Assembly: GCF_009848505.1 (NCBI RefSeq)
Contig: NZ_WWDL01000007.1
Span: 62,001-126,000 of the forward strand
Reading direction: 5' to 3'
Origin: Muricoccus harenae
GTDB taxonomy: Bacteria; Pseudomonadota; Alphaproteobacteria; Acetobacterales; Acetobacteraceae
DNA: 64,000 bases
Positions 20,484-29,462 of the stretch are shown one piece after another. Position 1 is the first letter of the stretch, and each line of letters starts with the position of its first letter. The notes under the pieces are model-generated. The model searched no databases. It saw only the letters and a list, made by a program, of their open reading frames with translations, and had not been told where the DNA came from. A program made the position numbers and the translations under genes.

Positions 20484-21428
20484 TCATCCGTCCCGCCCCA
20501 GCCGCGGGTCTAGCGCCCGCTGGGCGAGGTCCGCGGCCAATGTAGCGAGGAGGGTCGTGCCGGCGACCAGGAGGAGGGCGAGCAGGGCGAGGTTGTGGTC
20601 GTTGCCCATCACAGCATCGGTGAGGAGCTTGCCCATGCCGGGGCGGGCGAAGACGGTTTCGGTGATGAGGGCGCCGGAGACGAGGGCGCCGGCGTCCAGC
20701 GCCAGGATGGAAAGGAGCGGGACGGCAGCGTTGGGGAGGGCATGCCGGAAGGCAATACGCGATTCCGGGGCGCCGCGGGCGCGGGCGGCTGTGATCCAGG
20801 GGGCGCGGAGAACCTCGGCCATGGCGGCGGCGGTGTGGCGGGCATAGGCGGCCAGATGGGCGATGGCGAGGGTGGCGACAGGGAGGATGAGGAAGCGGGC
20901 CGCCTCCACCGCGCTTCCTGAGTCCGGGGTGCCGCCGGCGGGAAGCCAGCCGAGGGTGACGGCGAAGAGGATGATCAGGAGGATGCCGAGCCAGAAGGAG
21001 GGCAGGGCCTGGGAGACCAGCGCAACGGCATCCACCGGCGCGCGCCAGCGCGGGCGGAGGGCGGCGAGCATGCCGGCGGCGATGCCGAGCGTGGCCGCGA
21101 TGGCGAGGGCGGCGCCGAGCAGGGCGAGGCTGCCGCGCAATGCTGGCCATAGAACCTCGGCGGCGGGGCGGGCGAAGAGGCGGGAATAGCCGAACTCGCC
21201 ATGCAGCACGCCGCTGGCCCAGGCCCACCAGCGGGCGATGAGAGGTTGGTCGAGGCCGTGCAGGGCACGCATGCGCTCGATATCCGCGGGGCCGAGGCGC
21301 GGATCGGCCATCATGGCGAGCGAGATCGGGTCGCCGGGCATGGCGCCGATGGCGAGCCAGGCGGCGAGGGAGAGGATGACGAGCGTCGCCACGATCTGCG
21401 GCAGGCGCCAGGCAATCATCCGCAGCAT
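20484..21428 (-). CDS. Peptide-type ABC transporter permease (DppB/OppB family)
   Basis: An inner-membrane permease of 314 residues with the DppB hallmarks: an N-terminal helix, a long periplasmic loop (PGDPISLAMMADPRLGPADIERMRALHGLDQP region), the EAA loop ITAARARGAPESRIAFRHALPNA and five to six helices. Start ATG 21428 lies 1 nt from the upstream binding-protein stop, so the two are coupled. No ATPase subunits follow in the cluster, so they must be supplied from elsewhere. Confidence 0.92.
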   Translation of the reverse strand: MLRMIAWRLPQIVATLVILSLAAWLAIGAMPGDPISLAMMADPRLGPADIERMRALHGLDQPLIARWWAWASGVLHGEFGYSRLFARPAAEVLWPALRGSLALLGAALAIAATLGIAAGMLAALRPRWRAPVDAVALVSQALPSFWLGILLIILFAVTLGWLPAGGTPDSGSAVEAARFLILPVATLAIAHLAAYARHTAAAMAEVLRAPWITAARARGAPESRIAFRHALPNAAVPLLSILALDAGALVSGALITETVFARPGMGKLLTDAVMGNDHNLALLALLLVAGTTLLATLAADLAQRALDPRLGRDG

Positions 21429-21429
21429 G

Positions 21430-23100
21430 TCAGCGCACCCGCCAATCCGTCACCCAGAGGGAGGAAGGGGACATGTTGCCGGTGGGGCGGATGCCATCGA
21501 GCCATTGCGGCCAGACATGCGGCTCGGCCCGGTGCCAGAGGGGGATGGCGGGGAGGTCCCGATGGGTCATCGCCTGGAGGCGGGACCACATGGGGCGACG
21601 CTTTTCGGCATCGAGTTCCTGCGGCAGGGCTTCGAGGAGGGCGTCCATCTCGGGGTTCGAATAGCCGGGATAATTCTGACCTGACCAGTTGCGGGCGGCG
21701 GTGGGGATTTCGTCGGAATGCAGCGTGCTGCGCGGGACGTTCTCCGGACTGCTGATCCAGGCGAAGAGGACGGCGCCCTGGAAGCGGCGCTGGGAGAGGG
21801 TTTCGCCGAAGAGGACGCGGGGGGGCTGGTTGGCGATGCGCGCCTCGACGCCCGTGGCACGCCACATGCCCTGGATGACCTGCAGCACGGTCTCGCGGGA
21901 GCGGTTGCCAGCGGTGGTCTGGAGATCAAGCGCGAGGCGGGTGCCCTCGGCGTTGCGGCGGATGCCGTCGGGGCCGGGACGCCAGCCCGCTTCCTCGAGC
22001 AGGGTGGCGGCGCGGGCGGGATCGAAGGGCCAGGGGGCGAGGGCCTTGTCGATCATCGGGTCGTCGGGATGGATCGCGGTGGCGGCGATGGGCTGGCGGC
22101 CGTCGAAGAGGCTTTGCACGATCCTTGGGCGGTCGATGGCCAGCATCAGGGCCTGGCGGATGCGGACATCCGAGAGGATCGGGTTGTCCAGGCGCAGGTC
22201 CAGGTGCTCCCAGACGAGGCCGGTGCGATATTCGAAGCGGAAGCGGTTGCGGCTGCGGCGCTCCAGGGCGATGGCCTGGTCAAGGGAGAGGCCGAGTTCG
22301 CCGGCGATCATGTCCAGCTGGCCGGCGAGGAGCTGGGCTTCCAGGGCGGCCGAGTTCTCCACGACGCGGATATTGATGCGGCGGAAGGCAGGCGCGGGGC
22401 CGGCCCAGCTTTCGTTGCGTTCCAGCGTGACGCCGGCGCCGGGCTGCACGGCGGCGATGCGGTAGGGGCCGTTCCACAGGCCGGGGTTGGCGGTGTCGGT
22501 GTCATAGGCTGTGCGCGAGCGGTAGTTGCGGCGGTCGGCCTCCCAGATCGCGCGATCGATATGGGCGGGGAGGGGTTCGAAATTGCCGGCGGAACCGGCA
22601 TCGAAGCTCAGCTTATCGAAGCGGAGTGTGACGCTGCGCGGGCCGTCCGAGAGGAACTCATAGGCGGAGCGGTAGAATTCGGCGCCGCCGAAGCCGGTTT
22701 CGAAGGCACGGCCGGCTTCCCAGGCGAAGCGCAGGTCCTCGGCGGTGACAGGGCGGCCATCGCCCCAGCGGAGATCCTCGCGCAGCCGCCAAGTGACGTG
22801 CATGCCGGGCTTGCCGTCCGGCGTGGTTTCACGGGCGACCTGGCCGTTCTCCAGCGTGGGGAAGCTGTCGCAGCCGAGGCAGACGGGGCGCCAGTCGGGG
22901 CCATGGGCGGTGAGGGGGCGGCGGGTGAAGCCCAGGATGTAGGACTTCGCCAGCATGCTCTCGATATTGGGGTGGAAGGTGCCGGTGGCCTGGGCCATGC
23001 CGATGGTGAGGGTGTCGCGGGTCTGGGCGGCGGCCTGGAGGGGCGCCGCGAGGAGGAGCGCCAGCACCGCCAGGCGGGGGGAGAGCTTCGCAACCGTCAT
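21430..23100 (-). CDS. ABC transporter solute-binding protein, family 5
   Basis: A periplasmic binding protein of 556 residues for peptides or related solutes. It has a signal peptide (LAVLALLLAAPLQAAAQ) and family 5 features: FHPNIESMLAKSYILGFTRRPLTA, the WRLREDLRWGDGRPVTAEDLRFAWE block, and RIRQALMLAIDR with the later hinge region. The ligand cannot be predicted. It is the first gene of a three-gene cluster with the two permeases. Confidence 0.92.
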   Translation of the reverse strand: MTVAKLSPRLAVLALLLAAPLQAAAQTRDTLTIGMAQATGTFHPNIESMLAKSYILGFTRRPLTAHGPDWRPVCLGCDSFPTLENGQVARETTPDGKPGMHVTWRLREDLRWGDGRPVTAEDLRFAWEAGRAFETGFGGAEFYRSAYEFLSDGPRSVTLRFDKLSFDAGSAGNFEPLPAHIDRAIWEADRRNYRSRTAYDTDTANPGLWNGPYRIAAVQPGAGVTLERNESWAGPAPAFRRINIRVVENSAALEAQLLAGQLDMIAGELGLSLDQAIALERRSRNRFRFEYRTGLVWEHLDLRLDNPILSDVRIRQALMLAIDRPRIVQSLFDGRQPIAATAIHPDDPMIDKALAPWPFDPARAATLLEEAGWRPGPDGIRRNAEGTRLALDLQTTAGNRSRETVLQVIQGMWRATGVEARIANQPPRVLFGETLSQRRFQGAVLFAWISSPENVPRSTLHSDEIPTAARNWSGQNYPGYSNPEMDALLEALPQELDAEKRRPMWSRLQAMTHRDLPAIPLWHRAEPHVWPQWLDGIRPTGNMSPSSLWVTDWRVR

Positions 23101-23144
23101 CAGCCGATCATGCGGGGCTTCGTGGGCGGCCGGTAGTCCCGGGG

Positions 23145-24476
23145 CTATGGACCGGCGACGAAATCGGCCAGCAGCTTCACGTTCAGCACCACGATCAGCA
23201 GGGCGCAGGCCCAGCCGAGCACGACCTGCCAGCGTGGCGCCACCAGCGTGCCGAGGCGCTTGCGATCGCCCGCGAAGAGCATCAGCGGAATCACCGCGAA
23301 GGGAAGCTGGAGCGACAGCAGCACCTGGGAGAGGACGAGCATCCGCGCGGTGCCGCTTTCGCCATACAGCGCGGTGACGATCACGGCGGGAATAATGGCG
23401 ATCAGCCGCGTCACCAGCCGCCGCACCACGGGGCTGAGGCGGATGTGGAGGAAGCCCTCCATCACCACCTGGCCGGCAAGCGTCGCGGTGACGGTGGAGT
23501 TGAGGCCGCAGGCGAGGAGCGCGATGGCGAAGAGCATCGGCGCCGCCGTGCCCATGAGCGGCGCGAGGAGCTTGTGCGCGTCCTGGATCTCCGCGACCTC
23601 GGTCTGGCCGTTCGCGTGGAAGGCGGCGGCGGCGAGGATGAGGATGGAGGAGTTGATCAGCAGCGCGAGGCCCAGCGCCACCGTGCTGTCGATGGTGGCG
23701 AAGCGGATTGCCTCCCGCTTGCCTTCCTCGTCTCGCCTTATGTCGCGGGACTGGATGACGGCGGTGTGGAGATAGAGGTTGTGCGGCATCACCGTGGCGC
23801 CGAGGATGCCGAGCGCGATGTAGAGCTGCGCCTGGTTCGTCACCACTGAGGCAGAGGGCAGGTAGCCGCGCAGCACCTGGCCCCAGGCGGGATCCGCCAT
23901 CAGCACCTGCACCACGAAGCAGCCGGCGATGAGGGCGATCATCCCCATGATGAAGGCTTCCAGCCAGCGCATACCCTTGTTCTGCAGCCAGAGAATGAGG
24001 AAGGCGTCGAGCGCCGTCAGCAACACGCCGTAGAGCAGCGGGATACCGAAGAGGAGCTCCAGCGCGATGGCGGTGCCGATCAGCTCGGCCAGGTCTGTGG
24101 CGCAGATGGCGATCTCGGCCAGGAACCAGAGCGGCAGGCCGACCCAGCGCGGAAAGCGGTCGCGGCAGAGCTGGGCAAGGTCACGCCCCGTGGCGAGGCC
24201 GATGCGGGCGCAGAGGGCCTGCAGCAGGATCGCCATCAGCGAGGAGAGAAGCGCGACAGTGAGCAGCGTGTAGCCGAAGGCTGATCCGCCCGCGAGCGCG
24301 GTGGCCCAGTTGCCCGGGTCCATGTAGCCGACGGCGACGAGATAGCCGGGCCCGATGAAGGCCATCAGGCGCCGCAGCCAGCTGCCCGCATTCGGGACGG
24401 CGACTGTGCGGTTCACTTCGGGGAGACTGGCGCTGCCATCTGCCGGACGCGCTTTCCAAGCCTCGGCTCGCGCCAT
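23145..24476 (-). CDS. mntH: Nramp-family divalent metal transporter MntH
   Basis: A proton-coupled Mn(II)/Fe(II) importer with about 11 helices, 443 residues. The metal-binding motifs are intact: [16 protein letters not shown] in helix 1 and [14 protein letters not shown] in helix 6. Two Met codons, at 24482 and 24476, are possible; GAGAGGA at 24483-24489 is spaced 6 nt from 24476 but abuts 24482, so I choose 24476. A palindrome 46 bp upstream is a candidate metal-regulator operator. Confidence 0.93.
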   Translation of the reverse strand: MARAEAWKARPADGSASLPEVNRTVAVPNAGSWLRRLMAFIGPGYLVAVGYMDPGNWATALAGGSAFGYTLLTVALLSSLMAILLQALCARIGLATGRDLAQLCRDRFPRWVGLPLWFLAEIAICATDLAELIGTAIALELLFGIPLLYGVLLTALDAFLILWLQNKGMRWLEAFIMGMIALIAGCFVVQVLMADPAWGQVLRGYLPSASVVTNQAQLYIALGILGATVMPHNLYLHTAVIQSRDIRRDEEGKREAIRFATIDSTVALGLALLINSSILILAAAAFHANGQTEVAEIQDAHKLLAPLMGTAAPMLFAIALLACGLNSTVTATLAGQVVMEGFLHIRLSPVVRRLVTRLIAIIPAVIVTALYGESGTARMLVLSQVLLSLQLPFAVIPLMLFAGDRKRLGTLVAPRWQVVLGWACALLIVVLNVKLLADFVAGP

Positions 24477-24522
24477 CGTCATTCCTCTCGGAATCGAAAC
24501 CGTCTATGCGTGGACATCTGTT

Positions 24523-24536
24523 CAGTTTGCAAACTG
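24523..24536. promoter_or_regulatory. 14-bp palindrome upstream of mntH
   Basis: CAGTTTGCAAACTG is a perfect palindrome in the spacer between the divergent mntH and the periplasmic protein gene. Mn-responsive Fur-like (Mur) and MntR sites in alphaproteobacteria contain TGCAAA-type sequences, so control of mntH by manganese or iron is plausible (inference). Confidence 0.4.
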
Positions 24537-24646
24537 TCCAGATTATTGCTTGGTTTCAGTGGTTTGTGTGCAGTTGGCCGGGCCGGATCAGCACCGCGAG
24601 CCGAGCGAATCGGCGTCCCGGCCCTTTGGAATCCCGGGGGAACACC

Positions 24647-25273
24647 ATGCTGAAGATCATCGCCGCTGCGGCGGCCGCCTCGCTCCTGGCCACGCCGGTC
24701 CTGGCACAAGGGGCACCGGCCAACATGACGCCCACGCGGGATGTGTCCGTGACCTATCGGGTCAGCGGGCTTCCGGGCGTGCAGGGGGACGAGATGCGGA
24801 TGGCTTGGTCGGTCAGCGACGGGAAGCAGCGCATCGATCCACCGGGCGGCATGGGCTGGATGCTTATCGACCGCCGCGCCGGTTCCGCGATGATGGTGAT
24901 GGACGCGCAACGGATGGTGATGACCCTGCCGGCCCAGGCCGCGGCCGGCATGACGCAAAGCATGCCCCCCGATGCCCGCTTCGCGCGGAAGGGAACGGCC
25001 CGGGTGGCCGGGCAGTCCTGCACCGAATGGGATGTGACGATGACCGATATGCGCAGCACCGTCTGCATGACGGATGACGGCGTGATGCTGCGCTCGCAGA
25101 TGGAGTTGCCGCAGAATGGCGGCACGTCGCGCATGGAGGCGACCGAGGTGCGCTACGGGGCGCAGGAGGCGGCGCGTTTCCAGGTGCCGCAGGGCTACCA
25201 GCCGATGCAGATGCCCGGCCAGATGCAGGGCGGGGCGCCGGGGGCGCCGGCCGGCAAGCCGCCGGCGCGCTGA
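24647..25273 (+). CDS. Periplasmic protein with DUF4412-like domain
   Basis: A predicted exported protein of 208 residues with a signal peptide (IIAAAAAASLLATPVLAQG) and one compact domain rich in Met and in beta-strands: MRMAWSVSDGKQRI, GWMLIDRRAGSAMMVMD, CTEWDVTMTDMRSTVCMTDDGVML. The two Cys could form a disulfide. The pattern resembles DUF4412 proteins, but I am not certain. The tail is low complexity, Gly/Pro/Met-rich. ATG 24647 follows CGGGGG; the signal peptide supports this start over the longer open frame. Confidence 0.7.
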   Translation: MLKIIAAAAAASLLATPVLAQGAPANMTPTRDVSVTYRVSGLPGVQGDEMRMAWSVSDGKQRIDPPGGMGWMLIDRRAGSAMMVMDAQRMVMTLPAQAAAGMTQSMPPDARFARKGTARVAGQSCTEWDVTMTDMRSTVCMTDDGVMLRSQMELPQNGGTSRMEATEVRYGAQEAARFQVPQGYQPMQMPGQMQGGAPGAPAGKPPAR

Positions 25274-25334
25274 CTCCGGTCCCGCCGGGCGCCGCGCGGC
25301 CGGTTTCGGCAACGGGCGCACGGCGGGCCTTGTC

Positions 25335-26057
25335 TCAGGCGGTGATGCCCTTGGAGATCGCCTCCTCCGCGCTTCCGATGCCGCCATGGGCCTTGGACCA
25401 TTCCATGGGGTTCTCGAGGAAGCGGCGCACCTCGCGCAGGGCGCTCTCCTCGAAATAGGGCCGCTCGCGGCAGACCTCGAGCACGTCCCACCAGGTGCAG
25501 AGGTGCAGCAGGTTGAGGTTCATCGCCTTCATCGTGTCGAAGGCACCCGGGAAGACGCCGTAGAAGAAGACCACGAAGGTGTCGTTGCAGATGGCCCCCG
25601 CGTCGCGCAGCGCCTGAGCGAAGCGGATCTTGGAACCGCCATCCGTCGTCAGGTCCTCGACCAGGATGGTGCGCTTGCCCTCGGGCACGTCGCCCTCGAT
25701 CTGGGCGTTGCGGCCGAAGCCCTTGGGCTTCTTCCGGACATAGGCCATGGGGGTCATCATGCGGTCGGCGATCCAGGCGGCGAAGGGGATGCCCGCCGTC
25801 TCGCCGCCCACCACGGCCTCGATCGTCTCGTAGCCGATATGGCGGCCGATCTTGTCCGTCGCCAGGTCGCAGATCGTCTTGCGCGCGCGGGGGAAGTAGA
25901 TGATGCGTCGGCAATCGATATAGACCGGGCTCTTCCAGCCCGAGGTGAAGGTGTAGGGCTCTTCCGGCCGGAAGTTCACCGCCTTGATCTCGAGAAGGAT
26001 GCGGGCCGTGGTGAGCGCCGCGTCGCGGTCCCACTCGGAGGCGTGCTGGATGGCCAT
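25335..26057 (-). CDS. pyrE: Orotate phosphoribosyltransferase
   Basis: Transfers phosphoribose from PRPP to orotate, the fifth step of pyrimidine synthesis. The PRPP loop TILVEDLTTDGGSK and FTSGWKSPVYIDCRRI and AVVGGETAGIPFAAW identify PyrE; 240 residues is normal for alphaproteobacteria, which have a C-terminal extension (WWDVLEVCRERPYFEE...). ATG 26057 gives MAIQHASEWDRDAAL. The gene stands alone, divergent from the ELM1 gene with 72 bp between starts. Confidence 0.95.
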   Translation of the reverse strand: MAIQHASEWDRDAALTTARILLEIKAVNFRPEEPYTFTSGWKSPVYIDCRRIIYFPRARKTICDLATDKIGRHIGYETIEAVVGGETAGIPFAAWIADRMMTPMAYVRKKPKGFGRNAQIEGDVPEGKRTILVEDLTTDGGSKIRFAQALRDAGAICNDTFVVFFYGVFPGAFDTMKAMNLNLLHLCTWWDVLEVCRERPYFEESALREVRRFLENPMEWSKAHGGIGSAEEAISKGITA

Positions 26058-26129
26058 GGAATTGTCCCTGCTTTCGTCCGGGGGCGGCGCGGAATGCGCG
26101 TTCCCTAGCGGCAGGCGGCGGCGGCGTCC

Positions 26130-27161
26130 ATGCGTCAAAACCGGGTGCGGGCATGCGGGATGCGGGCTGGCATGAGCGGGGGACCGGAGGCGGCAGTCTG
26201 GGTGCTGGCCGACCCGCGCGCGGGGACGGCGGCCCAGGCGCTGGGCATCGCCGAGCGGCTCGGGGTGCCGTTCCGGACCCTGGGACTGGAATGGGGGCGG
26301 CTGGCGGCGTTGCCCTGGCCCTGGCCGAGCCTGGCGGGATTGGCGCCAAGCGTGCGGGAGCGGATCGGGCCGCCCTGGCCTGGGCTGGTGATCTCGGCGG
26401 GGCGGCGTGCGGCGCCGGTGTCGCGCTGGTTGCGCCGCCGCGGAGCGCGGACGGTGCATTGCATGCGGCCCGGATTCGGCGCGGCGGATTTCGACCTGCT
26501 GGTGATCGGGCGGCATGACGGCCCGCCCGCGGCGCCCAACATCCTGCCGGTGCTGGGGGCGACGCATCGTGTTTCGCCCAAGGTGCTGGCGGCGGCGCGG
26601 GCGGAATGGCCGGCGCTGGAGAAAATGCCTTGCCCGCGTGTCGTGCTGCTTCTGGGCGGAGCGGTGCGGGGGGAGGGAATGGCGCCCGAGGAGGCGCTGT
26701 CCATCGCGGAGCGGGTGATGCCCTGGGCGGGCAGCGTGCTGGCGACGACCAGCCGCCGGACTGGCGAGGCGGCCGGGACGGCGCTGGCGGCGCGACTGGC
26801 CGGGGTGCCGGGGATGTTGCATTGCTGGGGCGGTGCGGGGCCGAATCCCTATGCCGCCTTCCTGTCGGTGGCGGATGCTGTGGTGGTGACGGGGGATTCC
26901 GTCTCGATGCTGTCGGAGGCACTGGCGACGGCGGCGCCGGTCTTCATTGCCGGGACAGCTCCGGAAGCGCCGCGCCACCGGGCGCTGCATGCGGCGTTGA
27001 TCGCGGCAGGGCATGCGGCGCCGCTCGATGCCTTTCCCGATGCCGCGTCACGCGCGCCGCTTGATGAGACCGGGCGGGTGGCGGCGGAGGTTCGGGCGCG
27101 CTGGCCGGAGGTTTTCAGCGCGGCGGTGCAAGGGGCAGCGGCGTCCAGCGGGCGGCATTGA
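26130..27161 (+). CDS. ELM1 (mitochondrial fission-like, DUF1022) family protein
   Basis: A glycosyltransferase-B-like protein of the ELM1/DUF1022 family. Typical segments are WVLADPRAGTAAQALGIAERLG at the N-terminus, PGLVISAGRRAAPVSRWLRRR, and the C-terminal ADAVVVTGDSVSMLSEALATAAPVF. The bacterial role is unknown; some authors propose a role in lipid A or envelope glycosylation. Length is 343 residues from ATG 26130; Met codons at 26160 and 26172 are alternatives and the latter (MSGGPEAAVW) fits the family better. Confidence 0.85.
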   Translation: MRQNRVRACGMRAGMSGGPEAAVWVLADPRAGTAAQALGIAERLGVPFRTLGLEWGRLAALPWPWPSLAGLAPSVRERIGPPWPGLVISAGRRAAPVSRWLRRRGARTVHCMRPGFGAADFDLLVIGRHDGPPAAPNILPVLGATHRVSPKVLAAARAEWPALEKMPCPRVVLLLGGAVRGEGMAPEEALSIAERVMPWAGSVLATTSRRTGEAAGTALAARLAGVPGMLHCWGGAGPNPYAAFLSVADAVVVTGDSVSMLSEALATAAPVFIAGTAPEAPRHRALHAALIAAGHAAPLDAFPDAASRAPLDETGRVAAEVRARWPEVFSAAVQGAAASSGRH

Positions 27162-27427
27162 GATGGGTGGCGGGTTGGGCGTCCCGCGGCAAGGCGGGCC
27201 CTCGCTTGGTCAGGCGGCGAGGAGCGGGCGGCGGCGAGGCTGCCAGCGCGAAGGGCGCGAGGGGAACCGCCAAGCCGATGCTCTGTTGTATTTCGGACAC
27301 GAGCTTCGTCCACCGGGCACGCATGGGCCAAATGGGCTGTATCTTGAGGTGCGTTCCCTTCTATAAAACAGTTTACAACACGACTCCGTGATGCGTGGTA
27401 GCCGGGATTGCACGCGGAGATTGGGGG

Positions 27428-29374
27428 ATGGGCTTGCGCGTCGAGCACCACGACATGGAAGCGAGATGGTCGCGCGGGCCGGTTTCAGATGGCCTCGGGT
27501 TTCTCCATGGGGCGGGCCAGGCGGGCGAGCTGATCGAGCGGCTCGGCGCGCAGAATTGCCCATTGGGCGGGCCAGGCGGCTGGTCCGCGACGCTGTGCTG
27601 CGCCCTGGGCATCGCGCTGCCGTCGCGCGCGCAGATCGTGCTGTTCTGGGGCGAGGAGTACGTCGCCCTCTACAATGATGCCCTCGCGGCAACGATCGGG
27701 GAGAAGCATCCCCGCGCCATGGGCCGCCCGGCCCGCGAGACTTGGCCCGAACTGTGGGAGGTGCTCGGGCCGATGCTCTCAAAGGTGCGCCGCACCGGCG
27801 AGACGGTCCATGCCAAGGACCACCGCTTCGTGACGGAGCGCCATGGGTTTCTGGAGGAGGTGTATTTCGACATCTCCTACTCCGCCGTGCATGAGCACGG
27901 GGAGGTGGCCGGGGTGATGAGCATCGTTGCGGAGACGACCGGCCGGGAGCTGGCCGATCGCCGCCTGCGGACCCTGCGCGCCCTGGGGCAGCGGTTGGTA
28001 GCAGAACGGAGCGTCGATGCCGCCTGCGTGGCCGCGCTGCGGACGATGGCGGTGGAAAACCCGCTCGACCTGCCCTGGGGCAGCATCCTCATGCGCGGGG
28101 AGGCGGGGCTTGCCACCGTGGCGACACATGGGGCCAGCCCCGGGCCGGAGGTTCCGGCGGAGGTGCTGGAGGCCGTGCTGCGGGAGGCGACGCCGCAGAA
28201 GGTTCCTGGTGCGCTCATCCTGCCGCTGATGGCGGGCGGCGCGGCGGTGGGGATCTTCGTGGCGGGGTTGAGCCCGCATCTGCCGCTGGCCGGGGAATAT
28301 GCCAGCTACCTCGGCATGATGGCGGGGCAGCTTTCGCTGGCCATCGGCCGGCTGCGGCGTGAGGAGAATGAGCGCCGCTCCGCCGCAGCCCTCCGCGAGA
28401 GCGAGGCGCGGTTCCGCAACATGGCGGATCATGCCCCGGTGATGGTCTGGATGACGGATGCGGATGGCAGCAGCATCTTCCTGAGCCAACGATGGTACAG
28501 CTACACGGGGCAGACGCCGGAGACGGGGCTGGGCTTCGGCTGGCTCGATGCCGTGCATCCCGAGGACCGGGACATGGCCAATGCGGTCTTCCTCCAGGCG
28601 ATGCGGGACGAGGCCGCCTTCGAGATCGAGTACCGGCTTCGCGCCACCGATGGCACCTATGCCTGGATGATCGATGCCGCCGCCCCGAGGCGGGATGGGG
28701 ACGGGCGCTTCGCGGGCTTTGTCGGTTCTGTCTTCGACATCAGCGACCGGCGGCGGGCCGAGGAGGCGCGGGACCTGCTGGCGCGAGAGCTGTCGCACCG
28801 GATCAAGAACATCTTCATGGTGGCGGGCGGCCTCGCCTCGCTTGCGGCCCGGGGCGATGCGGCGGCCGAGGCCTTTTCAGCGCAGTTGCAGGCGCGGCTG
28901 AACGCACTTTCCCTGGCGCATGACCTGGCCAAGCCGGTGGGGCGGCCGCAGGAGGAGACGGGCCGGTCTGGCACCGTCCATCAGCTGCTGCGCAGCATCC
29001 TGGCGCCCTATGCCGGGCGCGGTGGGGCCAATTTCACGCTGGACGGAGTGGACCGGCCGCTCGGCTATGCCGCCGCCAGCACATTGGCTCTGGTGCTGCA
29101 CGAGCAGGCTACGAATGCGGTGAAATACGGCGCCCTCTCCTGCGCCGACGGGTGGCTGGAGATCGATACGAGGGTGGAGGACGGGAAGTTCCGGTTGGAC
29201 TGGCGTGAGACTGGTGGCCCCCAAGTGCCCGGCCCGCCGTCCCGTCAGGGATTTGGTACCGTTCTGGCGGCACGATGCCTCGCGGGGCAGATCCATGGCC
29301 GGATGACCCATGACTGGCGGCCCGAGGGGCTGGTGATGCAGCTGGAGCTGCCCGAGGAACTGCTCGCCCGCTAA
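27428..29374 (+). CDS. PAS/GAF HWE-family sensor histidine kinase
   Basis: A soluble sensor kinase of about 648 residues. Domains in order: an N-terminal PAS (around residues 60-180, with LFWGEEYVALYNDA), a GAF-like region (about 190-320), a second PAS (ARFRNMADHAPVMVWMTDADG, with its PAC), then the HWE kinase core. The phospho-acceptor His is in LARELSHRIKN; the N box is HEQATNAVKYGALS, and the WRE of the family name is in DWRETGG. HWE kinases often act in light or general stress signalling. I prefer ATG 27428 (GGAGATTGGGGG upstream) over GTG 27395. No response regulator is adjacent. Confidence 0.9.
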   Translation: MGLRVEHHDMEARWSRGPVSDGLGFLHGAGQAGELIERLGAQNCPLGGPGGWSATLCCALGIALPSRAQIVLFWGEEYVALYNDALAATIGEKHPRAMGRPARETWPELWEVLGPMLSKVRRTGETVHAKDHRFVTERHGFLEEVYFDISYSAVHEHGEVAGVMSIVAETTGRELADRRLRTLRALGQRLVAERSVDAACVAALRTMAVENPLDLPWGSILMRGEAGLATVATHGASPGPEVPAEVLEAVLREATPQKVPGALILPLMAGGAAVGIFVAGLSPHLPLAGEYASYLGMMAGQLSLAIGRLRREENERRSAAALRESEARFRNMADHAPVMVWMTDADGSSIFLSQRWYSYTGQTPETGLGFGWLDAVHPEDRDMANAVFLQAMRDEAAFEIEYRLRATDGTYAWMIDAAAPRRDGDGRFAGFVGSVFDISDRRRAEEARDLLARELSHRIKNIFMVAGGLASLAARGDAAAEAFSAQLQARLNALSLAHDLAKPVGRPQEETGRSGTVHQLLRSILAPYAGRGGANFTLDGVDRPLGYAAASTLALVLHEQATNAVKYGALSCADGWLEIDTRVEDGKFRLDWRETGGPQVPGPPSRQGFGTVLAARCLAGQIHGRMTHDWRPEGLVMQLELPEELLAR

Positions 29375-29462
29375 TCGGACTCACCGAGGGTAGGGGCGGG
29401 GGGCTTGCCGCGCGCTGCGTCCGAGGGCACCACCGGACCCGCAAGGAAGGGAACATCACCCC

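Noticed and set aside
27115-27324. A 69-codon minus-strand frame (start MRARWTKLVSEIQQSIG)
   Set aside because: It overlaps the ELM1 gene end, lacks a Shine-Dalgarno and a known family; the N-terminal part looks protein-like but support is too weak.
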